NCBI RefSeq assembly: GCF_000423105.1
Contig: NZ_AUHI01000009.1
Location: 71,882-135,881 of the forward strand
DNA length: 64,000 nt
Direction of reading: 5' to 3'
Source: Halalkalibacillus halophilus DSM 18494
GTDB lineage: Bacteria > Bacillota > Bacilli > Bacillales > Alkalibacillaceae
The notes below the pieces were generated by a model, which worked only from the letters and a program-made list of their open reading frames with translations, did no database searches and was not told where the DNA came from. This document shows, piece after piece, positions 49,707-58,879 of the stretch. The position numbers and the translations under genes are program-made. Every line of letters starts with the position of its first letter. Positions within the stretch are counted from its first letter, which is position 1.

Positions 49707-51479
49707 ATGTACAGTATTAAACGATATTTAGAATTCGTGAAGCCTTATAAATGGAAAATAGCTTTAACGATTCTGATAGGTATTATAAAATTTAGTATTC
49801 CATTACTAATGCCCTTGATTATTAAATACGTAATTGATGACATTATTGATAATGATAATTTATCACAGGCAGAACAAATTTCTGAGCTATTTTGGATTAT
49901 GGGAATCGCATTTTTCTTATTTTTAATCCTAAGACCGCCTGTTGAATATTACCGGCAATACTTAGCACAATGGACAAGTAGTAAAATTTTATTTGATCTT
50001 AGAGATAGTCTCTTTGACCATATACAAAAGCTTAGCTTGAAATTCTACTCCAAAACAAAAACGGGTGAAATTATTTCCCGGGTCATTCATGACGTAGAAC
50101 AAACGAAGACATTTGTCGTTACTGGATTAATGAATATATGGTTAGACATGTTTACTATTTTAATTGCTGTTGGAATTATGCTTACATTGGATCCGATGTT
50201 AACGCTAATTTCCTTACTATTATTCCCGTTGTATGGTTTTTCCGTGAAATTTTTCTATTCAAGATTACGTAAATTAACGCGTGATCGTTCACAAGCGTTA
50301 GCGGAAGTGCAAGGCCATCTACATGAACGGGTGCAAGGAATGCCTGTAATAAGAGGATTTGCTCTAGAAGAACACGCACAAGATGAATTCAGCACGCATA
50401 ATGGAAAGTATCTTGATCGAGCAATAAGATTCACTAACTGGAATGCGAAATCGTATGCTGTTACTCACACTATTACTGATATTGCTCCATTGCTCGTAAT
50501 CGCATTCGGTGGTTACTTAGTAATTGGGGGTGATGTGACAGTGGGTACTATGGTAGCTTTCACAGGTTATATGGACCGAGTTTACGGACCACTACGACGT
50601 TTAGTGAATGCTTCGACACAATTGACGCAATCACATGCTTCCATGGACCGTGTTTTTGAGTTTATGGATGAGAAATATGATATTGTCGATTCACCAAATG
50701 CCAAACCACTCGAACGTGTTCATGGCGATGTTTCTTTTGAAAATGTTTCGTTTAAGTATGATGACGAAGAGGAATGGGTGCTTCGAAATATTAATTTAAC
50801 GATTCCAAAAGGAGAGACTGTAGCACTTGTAGGAATGAGTGGGGGAGGAAAATCAACCTTAGTCAGTTTAATCCCACGTTTCTATGATGCATCTGAAGGT
50901 AAAGTGAAAATTGATGGTCAGGATATTCGAGATGTGCAAGCACGTTCATTACGTGATAAAACGGGTATGGTCCTTCAAGATAACATCTTATTCAGTGATT
51001 CTGTTGCGATGAATATTCGCATGGGGAATCCTGATGCAACAGATGAGGAAGTAATCGAAGCGGCTAAAGCTGCGAACGCGCATGAGTTTATTTCTAACTT
51101 GCCATATGGTTATGATACATTGGTTGGTGAACGAGGCGTGAAGCTATCTGGAGGTCAGAAGCAACGTGTCGCAATTGCACGAGTATTCTTGAAAAATCCG
51201 CCGCTACTAATTTTAGATGAAGCAACATCTGCTTTAGATTTAGAAAGCGAACACTTAATTCAAGAAGCGATGAATAAATTAGCATATAATCGTACTACCT
51301 TTGTGGTCGCCCATAGATTATCGACGATTACACATGCGGACCGGATCGTCCTAATGACGGATGGTCGCGTTGAAGAAGAAGGAACACATGAGGAACTACT
51401 GAAAAAACGTGGATCTTACCACCGTTTGTTCCAAGTGCAGGAGCTAGATACACCAGATGAATCAAAAGTAATGAGGTAG
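49707..51479 (+). CDS. ygaD: ABC exporter, fused permease and ATPase (YgaD type)
   Basis: The 590-residue half-exporter has six membrane helices (about 15-310) and an ATPase domain (about 340-580) with Walker A GMSGGGKST, signature LSGGQKQR and Walker B LLILDEATSALD, all intact. It should work as a homodimer in multidrug or lipid export. Synteny with ntdP gives the ygaD name. The ribosome binding site is weak (TTGGTGAACT). It is followed by a terminator and a TATCC repeat array. Confidence 0.92.
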   Translation: MYSIKRYLEFVKPYKWKIALTILIGIIKFSIPLLMPLIIKYVIDDIIDNDNLSQAEQISELFWIMGIAFFLFLILRPPVEYYRQYLAQWTSSKILFDLRDSLFDHIQKLSLKFYSKTKTGEIISRVIHDVEQTKTFVVTGLMNIWLDMFTILIAVGIMLTLDPMLTLISLLLFPLYGFSVKFFYSRLRKLTRDRSQALAEVQGHLHERVQGMPVIRGFALEEHAQDEFSTHNGKYLDRAIRFTNWNAKSYAVTHTITDIAPLLVIAFGGYLVIGGDVTVGTMVAFTGYMDRVYGPLRRLVNASTQLTQSHASMDRVFEFMDEKYDIVDSPNAKPLERVHGDVSFENVSFKYDDEEEWVLRNINLTIPKGETVALVGMSGGGKSTLVSLIPRFYDASEGKVKIDGQDIRDVQARSLRDKTGMVLQDNILFSDSVAMNIRMGNPDATDEEVIEAAKAANAHEFISNLPYGYDTLVGERGVKLSGGQKQRVAIARVFLKNPPLLILDEATSALDLESEHLIQEAMNKLAYNRTTFVVAHRLSTITHADRIVLMTDGRVEEEGTHEELLKKRGSYHRLFQVQELDTPDESKVMR

Positions 51480-51484
51480 ATTTT

Positions 51485-51510
51485 AAAACACGGCTTAGGC
51501 CGTGTTTTTT
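51485..51510 (+). terminator. Terminator of ygaD
   Basis: AAAACACGGC pairs perfectly with GCCGTGTTTT around TTAG, followed by TT. Confidence 0.9.
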
Positions 51511-51550
51511 CTTTTTGTGAGTAGAATGTCAGTACTCCCGGTGGATGACA

Positions 51551-51640
51551 TATCAAGATAATTTGCAATATATCCACGAAAGTCATTACTTTTCCAGAAG
51601 TATTTTATTATATCCAGAAAAGTCAGGAGTATATCCACAA
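51551..51640. repeat. TATCC repeat array, five units of 20-21 bp
   Basis: TATC/TTTC cores start at 51551, 51571, 51591, 51611 and 51632. The consensus TATCCA(C/G)(A/G)AA is the reverse complement of the array at 46.2 kb. It lies between the ygaD terminator and the MoxR gene, and inflates that gene's open frame. Confidence 0.9.
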
Positions 51641-51742
51641 ATATTAATCAGAAAATTTGTAGAATTACGAGAAATAATAGTAAGATTATGTTATTTTATT
51701 AGTATATTGCAAAAATGTAGAGATAGAGGAGAGGGAGAGCTT

Positions 51743-52696
51743 TTGGCTATACAAGACCGAGTATCCGAAATGAAAACCCAAATTGGTAAAGTGATTATGG
51801 GTAAAGAAGATGTAGTGGAATTATTAATGAACGCACTAATTAATCAGGGCCATGTCCTTTTAGAAAGTGTACCGGGAACAGGGAAGACGTTGCTTGCAAA
51901 ATCAATTGCACGCTCTATTGATGGAGAGTTCAGTCGTGTGCAATTTACACCGGACGTCCTTCCTTCAGACGTAACAGGAATTCAATTTTTTAATCCAAAA
52001 GAACAACAATTTGAATTGCGTGTAGGTCCGGTTAAGACAAACGTATTGTTAGCAGATGAGATTAACCGTGCGACCCCACGTACACAATCTGCACTATTAG
52101 AAGTTATGGAAGAAAAACAATTAACTATTGATGGGGAAACAGTAACTATTCCTCAGCCATTTATTGTACTAGCTACGCAAAATCCAATTGAATCGCAGCA
52201 AGGGACGTTTGACTTACCTGAAGCCCAAATGGACCGTTTTTTTATGAAAGTTGACCTTGGATATCCTGGATATGCAGATGAACTACAAATGATGCAGACA
52301 TACAGAGAGAACCAACCTTTTGAATCTTTAGCGTCGATTTTTACGAAAGAAGCGTTAATCGGTTTCCAAGATGAAGTGAAGAAGATTCGAGTCACGGAAG
52401 ATATGGAAGAATACATGTTAAGTATTGTGAAAGCGACACGTGAAGATCGTTATGTGGATGTTGGTGTGAGCCCACGTGGAACCCTTGCATTCATGCGTGC
52501 TTGCCAAGGTAATGCAGCAATTAAAGGTCGTTCCTATGTAACTCCAGAAGATGTGAAGCACATTGCACCGTATGTGTTATCGCACCGGATCGTATTGAGC
52601 TTAGATGGTGCAACTATTAAAACCCAGGATGAAATCATCGAATCGATCTTAGAAGAAGTTGCAGTACCTGCAGAATATGGAGTGACAAAGGAATGA
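51743..52696 (+). CDS. yeaC: MoxR-family AAA+ ATPase (YeaC type)
   Basis: The 317-residue ATPase has Walker A ESVPGTGKT (about residue 40), Walker B LLADEINRA (about 103) and the MoxR LPEAQMDRFFMK segment (about 161). MoxR proteins act as chaperones with a VWA or DUF58 partner, which here is the next gene. The frame is open from 51545, but those first 66 codons translate the repeat array; TTG 51743, after GAGGGAG, starts exactly where similarity begins. The three genes yeaC, DUF58 and the membrane protein overlap and form one operon. Confidence 0.88.
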   Translation: MAIQDRVSEMKTQIGKVIMGKEDVVELLMNALINQGHVLLESVPGTGKTLLAKSIARSIDGEFSRVQFTPDVLPSDVTGIQFFNPKEQQFELRVGPVKTNVLLADEINRATPRTQSALLEVMEEKQLTIDGETVTIPQPFIVLATQNPIESQQGTFDLPEAQMDRFFMKVDLGYPGYADELQMMQTYRENQPFESLASIFTKEALIGFQDEVKKIRVTEDMEEYMLSIVKATREDRYVDVGVSPRGTLAFMRACQGNAAIKGRSYVTPEDVKHIAPYVLSHRIVLSLDGATIKTQDEIIESILEEVAVPAEYGVTKE

Positions 52697-53895
52697 AGTT
52701 TCGAAAGGTCCCACAGGAAAATAATACCTTCCAGCCATTTATTTTGTTTGGGACGGTCATTTTATTAGTAGGGATTTTTGTAAGCAGTACCTATGTTTAT
52801 TTCTTATTATTGCTAGGTATTTTGCTGTTAACGATATACGGACTTAGTCTCTTTTATGAAAAGCATGTTGATGATTATTTATCCTTTGATTTTGTGAAGC
52901 CAGAAGTAAAAGTTTATCAAGATGATGAAGGTTATATTGAAATGGATATCGAACAAAAGGGGATCTTTCCTCTATTAAATGCACGCTTGACGATTGAGAT
53001 GGATGACTCGATCTCCTTTGTTGATGGAGTCAATCAGAAGCGGCGATATGTGACGTTTGTGTCCCACACCTTCAATTTAATGTTTTGGGAGAAAAGACGT
53101 TTCCGTTTCCGCTTTAAAGCTAACAGGCGGGGCGTGTCAACGATTAGGATGCTTAAATTACACCTTCCGAATGTGTTTGGGTTTGGTAGTATTTATTTAA
53201 CTTCCTCCCACATCAAACAACAAGAGATTGTCGTATACCCTCGTCGTCAAAAAGTAGAAAATATGAACTTGTTAACACCTCAAAGTATGGGAAACCACCG
53301 TGCGAAACATTCCTTGTTTGACCATCCTTCGTTACCAGTCGGCACGAGAGATTATCAAAGAGGGGATTCTTTTAATAAAATCCACTGGAAAGCCACTGCG
53401 AAAGAAGGGGATCTACAAACAAAGGTATTTGAAAAATCAAGCCAAATTAACTGGTGCTTTTTATTAAATGTACGCTCGAAATCGAGCCTGGGCGCACCTG
53501 AGCAAATTGAGGAATGGCTTGAACAGCTTGCCTATATGACTCAAGTTGCTACAAAACAAGGTATTCCATTTAAAGTATATGTGAATATAACATCGATTGA
53601 TCGTATTCCTTTTGTGCACCAACCAGAAGGGGAAGGAGAGGAGCATTATGCGCAAACGTTAGAAATGCTTGCTAGGCTTAAAATTTTGACGTTTACCAAA
53701 CCTTACGATCATTTATTATACTATGTGTGGAAACATGCCTCACCACCAGCTTATATTATTCAAATTGGTCATACAGAAGAGTCTGATGAGAAATATTTAA
53801 ACCAATTTAAACAAAGAGGATCCTCTGTTGTGTATTTACGGAACGGAAAAATTTCCGCTTCGCCGGAACAAAGCGAGGTGAGTCACCATGCGTGA
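52693..53895 (+). CDS. yeaD: DUF58-domain protein (YeaD type)
   Basis: The 400-residue protein has two N-terminal membrane helices (about 15-53), a beta domain, and a DUF58 core with DYQRGDSFNKIHWKATAKEGDLQTK around residues 217-240, the family signature. A VWA-like domain follows. It partners MoxR-type ATPases, and envelope-linked roles are suspected. It overlaps the MoxR gene by four bases and the next gene by eight. Confidence 0.85.
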   Translation: MKFRKVPQENNTFQPFILFGTVILLVGIFVSSTYVYFLLLLGILLLTIYGLSLFYEKHVDDYLSFDFVKPEVKVYQDDEGYIEMDIEQKGIFPLLNARLTIEMDDSISFVDGVNQKRRYVTFVSHTFNLMFWEKRRFRFRFKANRRGVSTIRMLKLHLPNVFGFGSIYLTSSHIKQQEIVVYPRRQKVENMNLLTPQSMGNHRAKHSLFDHPSLPVGTRDYQRGDSFNKIHWKATAKEGDLQTKVFEKSSQINWCFLLNVRSKSSLGAPEQIEEWLEQLAYMTQVATKQGIPFKVYVNITSIDRIPFVHQPEGEGEEHYAQTLEMLARLKILTFTKPYDHLLYYVWKHASPPAYIIQIGHTEESDEKYLNQFKQRGSSVVYLRNGKISASPEQSEVSHHA

Positions 53896-55108
53896 TTATT
53901 CCTTACACTTTGTTAGGTGGTTTCAATATACACTCGAGTTAATCCCAATTTGGATGGTTGTTTCCTTCTCTTATATAGGAACGGGTTCGATTCCTCCGAT
54001 ATGGGAATTTATAGTCGTGGCTGCGGTTGCTCCGTTTTTGGCAGTCGCTCTAAAGCGAATGGGTGGACCGGCTCTCATTTATTTAGCCGCCCCAGTCTTA
54101 TTTGGTCTAGCAATGTTTCTCGGTTTTAGTTTGATTTATGCCATTGGCTTAGCTATTGTCCTGTGTTTCCGAATGGAAGCAAGAGCTATTAAAGCGGATT
54201 TAGATAACGAAGAATTCATTTTAATTACCACATTTATTTTAGCAATTGTTTCGTATATAATTACATTTTCTTCCGCAGAAAGTTATGTCATGTACTTTAT
54301 ATTAGCTTTTGTTTTACAGTTATTAATCTTCTTTGCTGGAAGGTTCATTTACTTTTATTTACTCGATGAATCTACTGTCAAACATGCATTTGGGAAAAAA
54401 GTAATCTTAATAGCGATTACACTTGGTACTGTTTCTATTGTTACATTTATCGTGTTTACATTGTATCCATATATAAAACTCGGATTAGAGTATTTAATTT
54501 ATTGGATTTTATACGCTTTTGTTTGGGTTTTAAGGCCGTTCTTTAACTTTTTAGAGGGGGTTGAAATAGAGCCTCCAGAACAAGAGGACGAAGAAATAGA
54601 GCGAGAAGGAGAAGGCATGATGGACCTTGAAGAGAGACAATCTCAAGCTGGGTTAGAAGGAATTGCTGACCTTCTCATGTGGATTGGGATTGCAGTTTTG
54701 GTCGCATTAGCGCTTTATTTATATTATCGTTACCGGAAAAATTTAGTGCAGTTCAAAGGAGATGTCCGGAAACAACACGCAGAGGAATCCCCTAAAAGTA
54801 AACAGAAAACGGATCAGTTCTTTTGGAAACGTAAAGAAAAGCACAAAGCACCAAAAGACCGTGTTCGAAAAGAGTATTATGATTTAGAAAAATGGGCTGC
54901 AGCGAACAATGCAGGAAGGTACGAATCCGAAACCGTTCGAGAATGGCTGGAACGATTGGAAATAAGACATCAAGTAAAAGAAGACATGCTATATGTGTAC
55001 GAAACCATTCGATATGGTGAAGAGCATGATTTTGATTATGATTTTGAGTATTACAAGCAAGAAATCGGTCAGTTAAAGCAACTAATAAAAGAAAAATATG
55101 ATATATAA
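53888..55108 (+). CDS. Membrane protein of the MoxR-DUF58 operon (DUF4129-like C-terminus)
   Basis: The 406-residue protein has eight to nine membrane helices, a central acidic linker (about 232-255) and a charged C-terminal tail with EWLERLEIRH, akin to the DUF4129 end of transglutaminase-like YebA. The usual transglutaminase domain between these parts is absent. In B. subtilis yeaC-yeaD-yebA the third gene encodes the full transglutaminase form, so this looks like a lineage that has lost the catalytic domain. It follows RBS GCGAGGTGAG and ends the operon. Confidence 0.65.
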   Translation: MRDYSLHFVRWFQYTLELIPIWMVVSFSYIGTGSIPPIWEFIVVAAVAPFLAVALKRMGGPALIYLAAPVLFGLAMFLGFSLIYAIGLAIVLCFRMEARAIKADLDNEEFILITTFILAIVSYIITFSSAESYVMYFILAFVLQLLIFFAGRFIYFYLLDESTVKHAFGKKVILIAITLGTVSIVTFIVFTLYPYIKLGLEYLIYWILYAFVWVLRPFFNFLEGVEIEPPEQEDEEIEREGEGMMDLEERQSQAGLEGIADLLMWIGIAVLVALALYLYYRYRKNLVQFKGDVRKQHAEESPKSKQKTDQFFWKRKEKHKAPKDRVRKEYYDLEKWAAANNAGRYESETVREWLERLEIRHQVKEDMLYVYETIRYGEEHDFDYDFEYYKQEIGQLKQLIKEKYDI

Positions 55109-55121
55109 AACATACTAAAAT

Positions 55122-55160
55122 AAGAGGGTAATGTCATCGGTGTATGACTTTACCCTCTAT
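55122..55160. terminator. Bidirectional terminator
   Basis: AGAGGGTAA/TTACCCTCT with an inner GTCAT/ATGAC stem, flanked by A- and T-rich runs. Confidence 0.85.
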
Positions 55161-55180
55161 TTCTTTCTTAGCCTCTGTAT

Positions 55181-56221
55181 TTAGTTCCGTTCTTTCAAAT
55201 AGCTTACTAAAATCTTCTTTAGGTGCATTAATTCATTATGATAATCCAGTAGCATCGACGCTAGAGGAAGCATTGTAAAGCGGTCCCGTTCATCATTTTC
55301 ATAAACCGCCATAAGTTTATTAACAAGCTCTTGGATATCTGGTTCTGAAATCTTTTGAAGTGGATCAACTTGTTTCTTTCTAATTCTGCCTAAATACATA
55401 AGAATCAGTTTCTCATGGGTGTGCAAGGTTTTATCGACTTCTTCTACAATCATTTCATTTAAATTGGAATCAATATGTTCAATTTCATAATCCATCCTGT
55501 GAAGCGTTTGGAGAACTAAGAAGGACTTACGTGACGTATGGATCAATTGCCTGAATAGCACTAATTTGCGGGCGCGAGCATATCCGCGTCTACGGGAATA
55601 GTTACGCTCTTCAGAATATAAGTGATAAGTCGCTTCTAAGTGAGATAAATCCCGTTCTAAGCGATTAATTTCCTTTTTTAAAGCCGGCTGATCTGATAAA
55701 TGCCTCGTTGTTACTCGAATCCACTGCATGATGTCGCTTGTCGTATGATTAATCATTTCAAATAAGCGAGTTTCGTACTTAGGTGGTAAAAAGACGAGGT
55801 TCACAACAAACGCTGAGAGAATTCCAATTAATATAGATGAAAAACGAATACCTGCAAATTCGAAGAAAGGCATATCTGTCGTATCCATAATAGCAAACAC
55901 AGCTATAATTGCGATAAAAGTTGTGTCTTCTTTCATTTTTAACAAAGAACAAATGGCAATGACGGTAACGATCCCAAAGCCAATAATGAACGGTTCATTT
56001 CCAACAGTAATTACTAATAAGATTGCGATTATTGCACCGATAATGTTTGCTTGTATCTGTTCAATTATTGTTTGTACGGACCGGTAGATTGAAGGTTGAA
56101 TAGAAGACATTGCTGCAATTGCGGCTGCGAACATCCCCGCTTCAAATCCAAACGCCCCAGCGATATATAATGCAATCGCGGTTGCGAAACCAGTTTTAAA
56201 GGCACGTGCGCCTACTCTCAT
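55181..56221 (-). CDS. ygaE: Aromatic acid exporter-family protein (YgaE)
   Basis: The 346-residue protein has an N-terminal ArAE_1-type membrane domain with six helices (about residues 5-150, with ARAFKTGFATAIALYIA and QPSIYRSVQTIIEQI) and a helical cytoplasmic ArAE_1_C half. It belongs to the FUSC-like exporters and matches B. subtilis YgaE in length and in location beside gsaB. Substrate unknown. AAGGAAGG precedes the ATG. The candidate small RNA at 56322-56438 lies between it and gsaB on the same strand. Confidence 0.85.
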   Translation of the reverse strand: MRVGARAFKTGFATAIALYIAGAFGFEAGMFAAAIAAMSSIQPSIYRSVQTIIEQIQANIIGAIIAILLVITVGNEPFIIGFGIVTVIAICSLLKMKEDTTFIAIIAVFAIMDTTDMPFFEFAGIRFSSILIGILSAFVVNLVFLPPKYETRLFEMINHTTSDIMQWIRVTTRHLSDQPALKKEINRLERDLSHLEATYHLYSEERNYSRRRGYARARKLVLFRQLIHTSRKSFLVLQTLHRMDYEIEHIDSNLNEMIVEEVDKTLHTHEKLILMYLGRIRKKQVDPLQKISEPDIQELVNKLMAVYENDERDRFTMLPLASMLLDYHNELMHLKKILVSYLKERN

Positions 56222-56321
56222 ACACAGACCTTCCTTTATCTTAAGATTTTGCTGTTACTCTTTCATACCCTAATCACTCGGGATTTATGCTTATCCTTAT
56301 ATTAGTATATAGTTTTAAAAG

Positions 56322-56438
56322 CAAAAAAAGAAGCTTCCGCATCAAGATTGCGAAAGCCAAATCTGGTAAAACCAGAAAGGAAGGGAGTTTCATAACATCA
56401 TGTTCCTTCAATAAGGGGTAATCCAAAAATTCTGAATT
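56322..56438 (-). ncRNA. Candidate small RNA with C-rich single-stranded loops
   Basis: A strong promoter (56445-56472) would start a transcript near 56438. About 115 bases later it ends with GCTTTCGCA/TGCGGAAGC and T7 (56323-56357), a clear terminator. The RNA has a mid hairpin TCTGG/CCAGA and the C-rich stretches TTACCCCTT and CTCCC, the kind that pair with Shine-Dalgarno sites in RsaE/RoxS-type RNAs. There is no open frame with a ribosome binding site. It could instead be a leader of ygaE that ends early. The RsaE likeness is inference. Confidence 0.6.
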
Positions 56439-56444
56439 ATCTAT

Positions 56445-56472
56445 ATTTTAGCATAAGATAAACTTTTGACAA
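56445..56472 (-). promoter_or_regulatory. Sigma-A promoter of the candidate small RNA
   Basis: On the minus strand TTGTCA, 16 bases, then TAAAAT with a TG one base before the -10 (extended -10). This is one of the best sigma-A promoters in the window. Confidence 0.75.
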
Positions 56473-56478
56473 GAGTTT

Positions 56479-57777
56479 TTAGAAAATTTCTTTAATTTTT
56501 TCAAATGACTTTTGAACTGCGTCTAATGTATGGTCAATATCTGCTTCTGTATGAGCGGTTGTGAGGAACCATGCTTCATATTTAGAAGGAGCTAAATTAA
56601 TTCCTTCATCTAACATCTGGTGGAAAAATGCCGCAAACATTTCTTCGTTTGTATTTTCCGCTTGTTCATAATTGGTGATTTCTTCTTCTGTGAAATAAAC
56701 AGTTAGTGCTCCTCTAAGACGATTAATTTTAACGGGTAAACCTATTTGTTCAGCACGTTTTAAGATACCATCTTCTAGTTTTGCCCCGAGTCGATCCATC
56801 TCTTCGTAAACACCTGGTTGTTGTAGCACTTCTAAACAGGCGATACCAGCAGCCATTGAAGCGGGATTACCTGCCATGGTACCGGCTTGATATGCTGGCC
56901 CTAAAGGTGCGACTTGCTCCATAATATCCACGCGCCCTCCATATGCTCCAATTGGAAGTCCTCCGCCAATGACTTTTCCTAATGCTGTCATATCTGCTTG
57001 AACACCAGTCATTTCTTGTGCGCTTCCGTAATGAAAACGAAATGCAGTAATGACTTCATCAAATATAAGAAGACTTTGATTTGCGTGAGTTAGTTCTTTT
57101 ACTTGTTCTAAAAATCCTTCTTCAGGTTCTACGATCCCGAAATTTCCGACGATTGGCTCAGCTAACACAGCAGCCACCTCGTCACCGTGTTTTTGTAATG
57201 CCGCCTGGAAAGCATGAATATCATTAAAAGGAACCGTGATAACATCTTGTGCGATTGTAGCTGGGACACCAGCTGAGTCGGGAGTTCCTAAAGTAGAAGG
57301 TCCTGACCCTGCAGCAACTAATACTAAATCGGAGTGTCCATGATAGCAGCCTGCAAACTTTATGATTTTCGTTCGATTCGTATAAGCTCGCGCTACACGA
57401 ATCGTGGTCATGACAGCTTCCGTTCCAGAATTAACAAAACGAACTTTCTCTAAAGAAAGAATTGCGTCTTTAAGCATTTTCGCAAATTTATTTTCAAGTT
57501 TTGTCGGAGTGCCATATAAGACACCGTTTTGGGCAGCTTCACTAATAGCATTTGCGATGTGTGGATGCGCATGCCCGGTAATAATCGGTCCATATGCGGA
57601 TAAGTAGTCGATATATTCATTTCCATCTACATCAGTAAACTTTGAACCATGCGCTTTTTCCATAAATACTGGTGTTCCGCCACCGACACCTTTAAACGCG
57701 CGAGAAGGAGAATTTACACCCCCGACGATGTGTTCTTCTGCTTCTTTATATAATTTTTCAGATGTTTTTCTAGTCAT
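56479..57777 (-). CDS. gsaB: Glutamate-1-semialdehyde 2,1-aminomutase (GsaB/HemL)
   Basis: The 432-residue PLP enzyme converts glutamate-1-semialdehyde to 5-aminolevulinate in haem synthesis. Seen: GGVNSPSRAFKGVGG at the N-terminus, FAGCYHGHSDLVL, the aspartate of FDEVITAFRF, and the PLP lysine in ALGKVIGGGLPIGAYGG (about 265). A frame opening at 57807 lacks RBS; ATG 57777 follows AGGAGG. As it is not in a hemAXCDBL cluster and sits next to ygaE and bcp, it is probably the second copy, gsaB of B. subtilis. Confidence 0.93.
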   Translation of the reverse strand: MTRKTSEKLYKEAEEHIVGGVNSPSRAFKGVGGGTPVFMEKAHGSKFTDVDGNEYIDYLSAYGPIITGHAHPHIANAISEAAQNGVLYGTPTKLENKFAKMLKDAILSLEKVRFVNSGTEAVMTTIRVARAYTNRTKIIKFAGCYHGHSDLVLVAAGSGPSTLGTPDSAGVPATIAQDVITVPFNDIHAFQAALQKHGDEVAAVLAEPIVGNFGIVEPEEGFLEQVKELTHANQSLLIFDEVITAFRFHYGSAQEMTGVQADMTALGKVIGGGLPIGAYGGRVDIMEQVAPLGPAYQAGTMAGNPASMAAGIACLEVLQQPGVYEEMDRLGAKLEDGILKRAEQIGLPVKINRLRGALTVYFTEEEITNYEQAENTNEEMFAAFFHQMLDEGINLAPSKYEAWFLTTAHTEADIDHTLDAVQKSFEKIKEIF

Positions 57778-57885
57778 TGTTATTCCTCCTTGATGTGCAT
57801 CAATCATATTTTAGCATACTCAGATGTATCTAAGAATGAAGGAAAGCATATACTTTAGCACGTTTAATTTGAAAGGACGTATGCT

Positions 57886-58281
57886 ATGTACAAGCAGTCA
57901 ATTTCACTAGCCATCGTATTGTTGATTCTGATCATTAGTATGGTGATGTTGTTCCGAGGTAAGGATGCTGTTCGTGGTTATTTTTCCAAAGAGTTATTTA
58001 CAATGTTTGTAGCGATCTATTTTATCTTCATGATTGGTTTTGGGTTGATGTATTTCTTATTGGCAGAAATGAACGTCACCATTTTAGTGGATGAGTCTTT
58101 GAAAGTAGGTAGCACGAGTGAAAGGTTTTTCCAAGCTATTTATTTCAGTGGAGTAACGCTAATGACGATTGGCTATGGGGATATTACACCTATTGGAATT
58201 GGAAGAGTATTAGCTATGATTGAAGCTTTTATTGGATTTTTATTCCCTGCTGCTTTTTTATATAAATTGTTTCAGTCGTAA
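57886..58281 (+). CDS. Two-helix potassium channel
   Basis: The 131-residue protein has three hydrophobic stretches, the last two flanking a pore loop with an intact K+ selectivity filter TLMTIGYGDITP (about residues 91-102). It has no cytoplasmic RCK domain, so it is a small Ion_trans_2-type channel, perhaps regulated by other subunits. AAAGGACG precedes the ATG. It is divergent from gsaB. Compare the filter-less protein at 16382. Confidence 0.88.
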   Translation: MYKQSISLAIVLLILIISMVMLFRGKDAVRGYFSKELFTMFVAIYFIFMIGFGLMYFLLAEMNVTILVDESLKVGSTSERFFQAIYFSGVTLMTIGYGDITPIGIGRVLAMIEAFIGFLFPAAFLYKLFQS

Positions 58282-58354
58282 TGAGAGTTTAATTTGTCAG
58301 AAGAGGAATTGTTCGATAATCTATAGAAGAGAGGATTTGAAGGAGGTACTTTTT

Positions 58355-58822
58355 ATGTCAATGGAAGTAGGTAAACAAGCACCAGACTTCACACTACCAT
58401 CCAGTAGTGGAGAAGATGTAAAATTATCTGATTTTCAAGGGAAACATGTCGTTCTTTATTTTTATCCGAAAGACATGACACCTGGTTGTACGACGGAAGC
58501 TTGTGATTTCCGAGACAATCATCAAACTTTTGAAGAACTAAACGCGGTGATTATTGGAGTAAGTCCAGATCCAGTAAGCCGACATGAAAAATTTATTGAT
58601 AAACATGATTTACCATTTATGCTTTTAGCTGATGAAAATCATGAAGTAGCAGAACAATATGGCGTTTGGAAATGGAAGAAGAATTTTGGTAAAGAGTATT
58701 ATGGCATTGAACGATCAACTTTTATTATCGATAAAGACGGCCAACTAGTTAAAGAGTGGCGAAAAGTTCGTGTGAAAGAACATGTGGATGAAGCGCTAAA
58801 TTATATTAAAGAGAATTTATAA
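58355..58822 (+). CDS. bcp: Thioredoxin-dependent thiol peroxidase (Bcp, YgaF)
   Basis: The start is ATG 58355 after AAGGAGGT; the frame opening at 58220 reads through the upstream channel gene. The 155-residue peroxiredoxin has the peroxidatic Cys45 and resolving Cys50 in TPGCTTEACDF, the atypical 2-Cys layout of Bcp. It reduces hydroperoxides with thioredoxin. B. subtilis ygaF lies beside gsaB and perR in the same order. A PerR-type regulator is encoded downstream. Confidence 0.93.
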   Translation: MSMEVGKQAPDFTLPSSSGEDVKLSDFQGKHVVLYFYPKDMTPGCTTEACDFRDNHQTFEELNAVIIGVSPDPVSRHEKFIDKHDLPFMLLADENHEVAEQYGVWKWKKNFGKEYYGIERSTFIIDKDGQLVKEWRKVRVKEHVDEALNYIKENL

Positions 58823-58879
58823 AAGCATCGGCTGTTTTTTGAGCAAAACAAGTTGCTGAATTTAAGGGGAGTGGAATAC

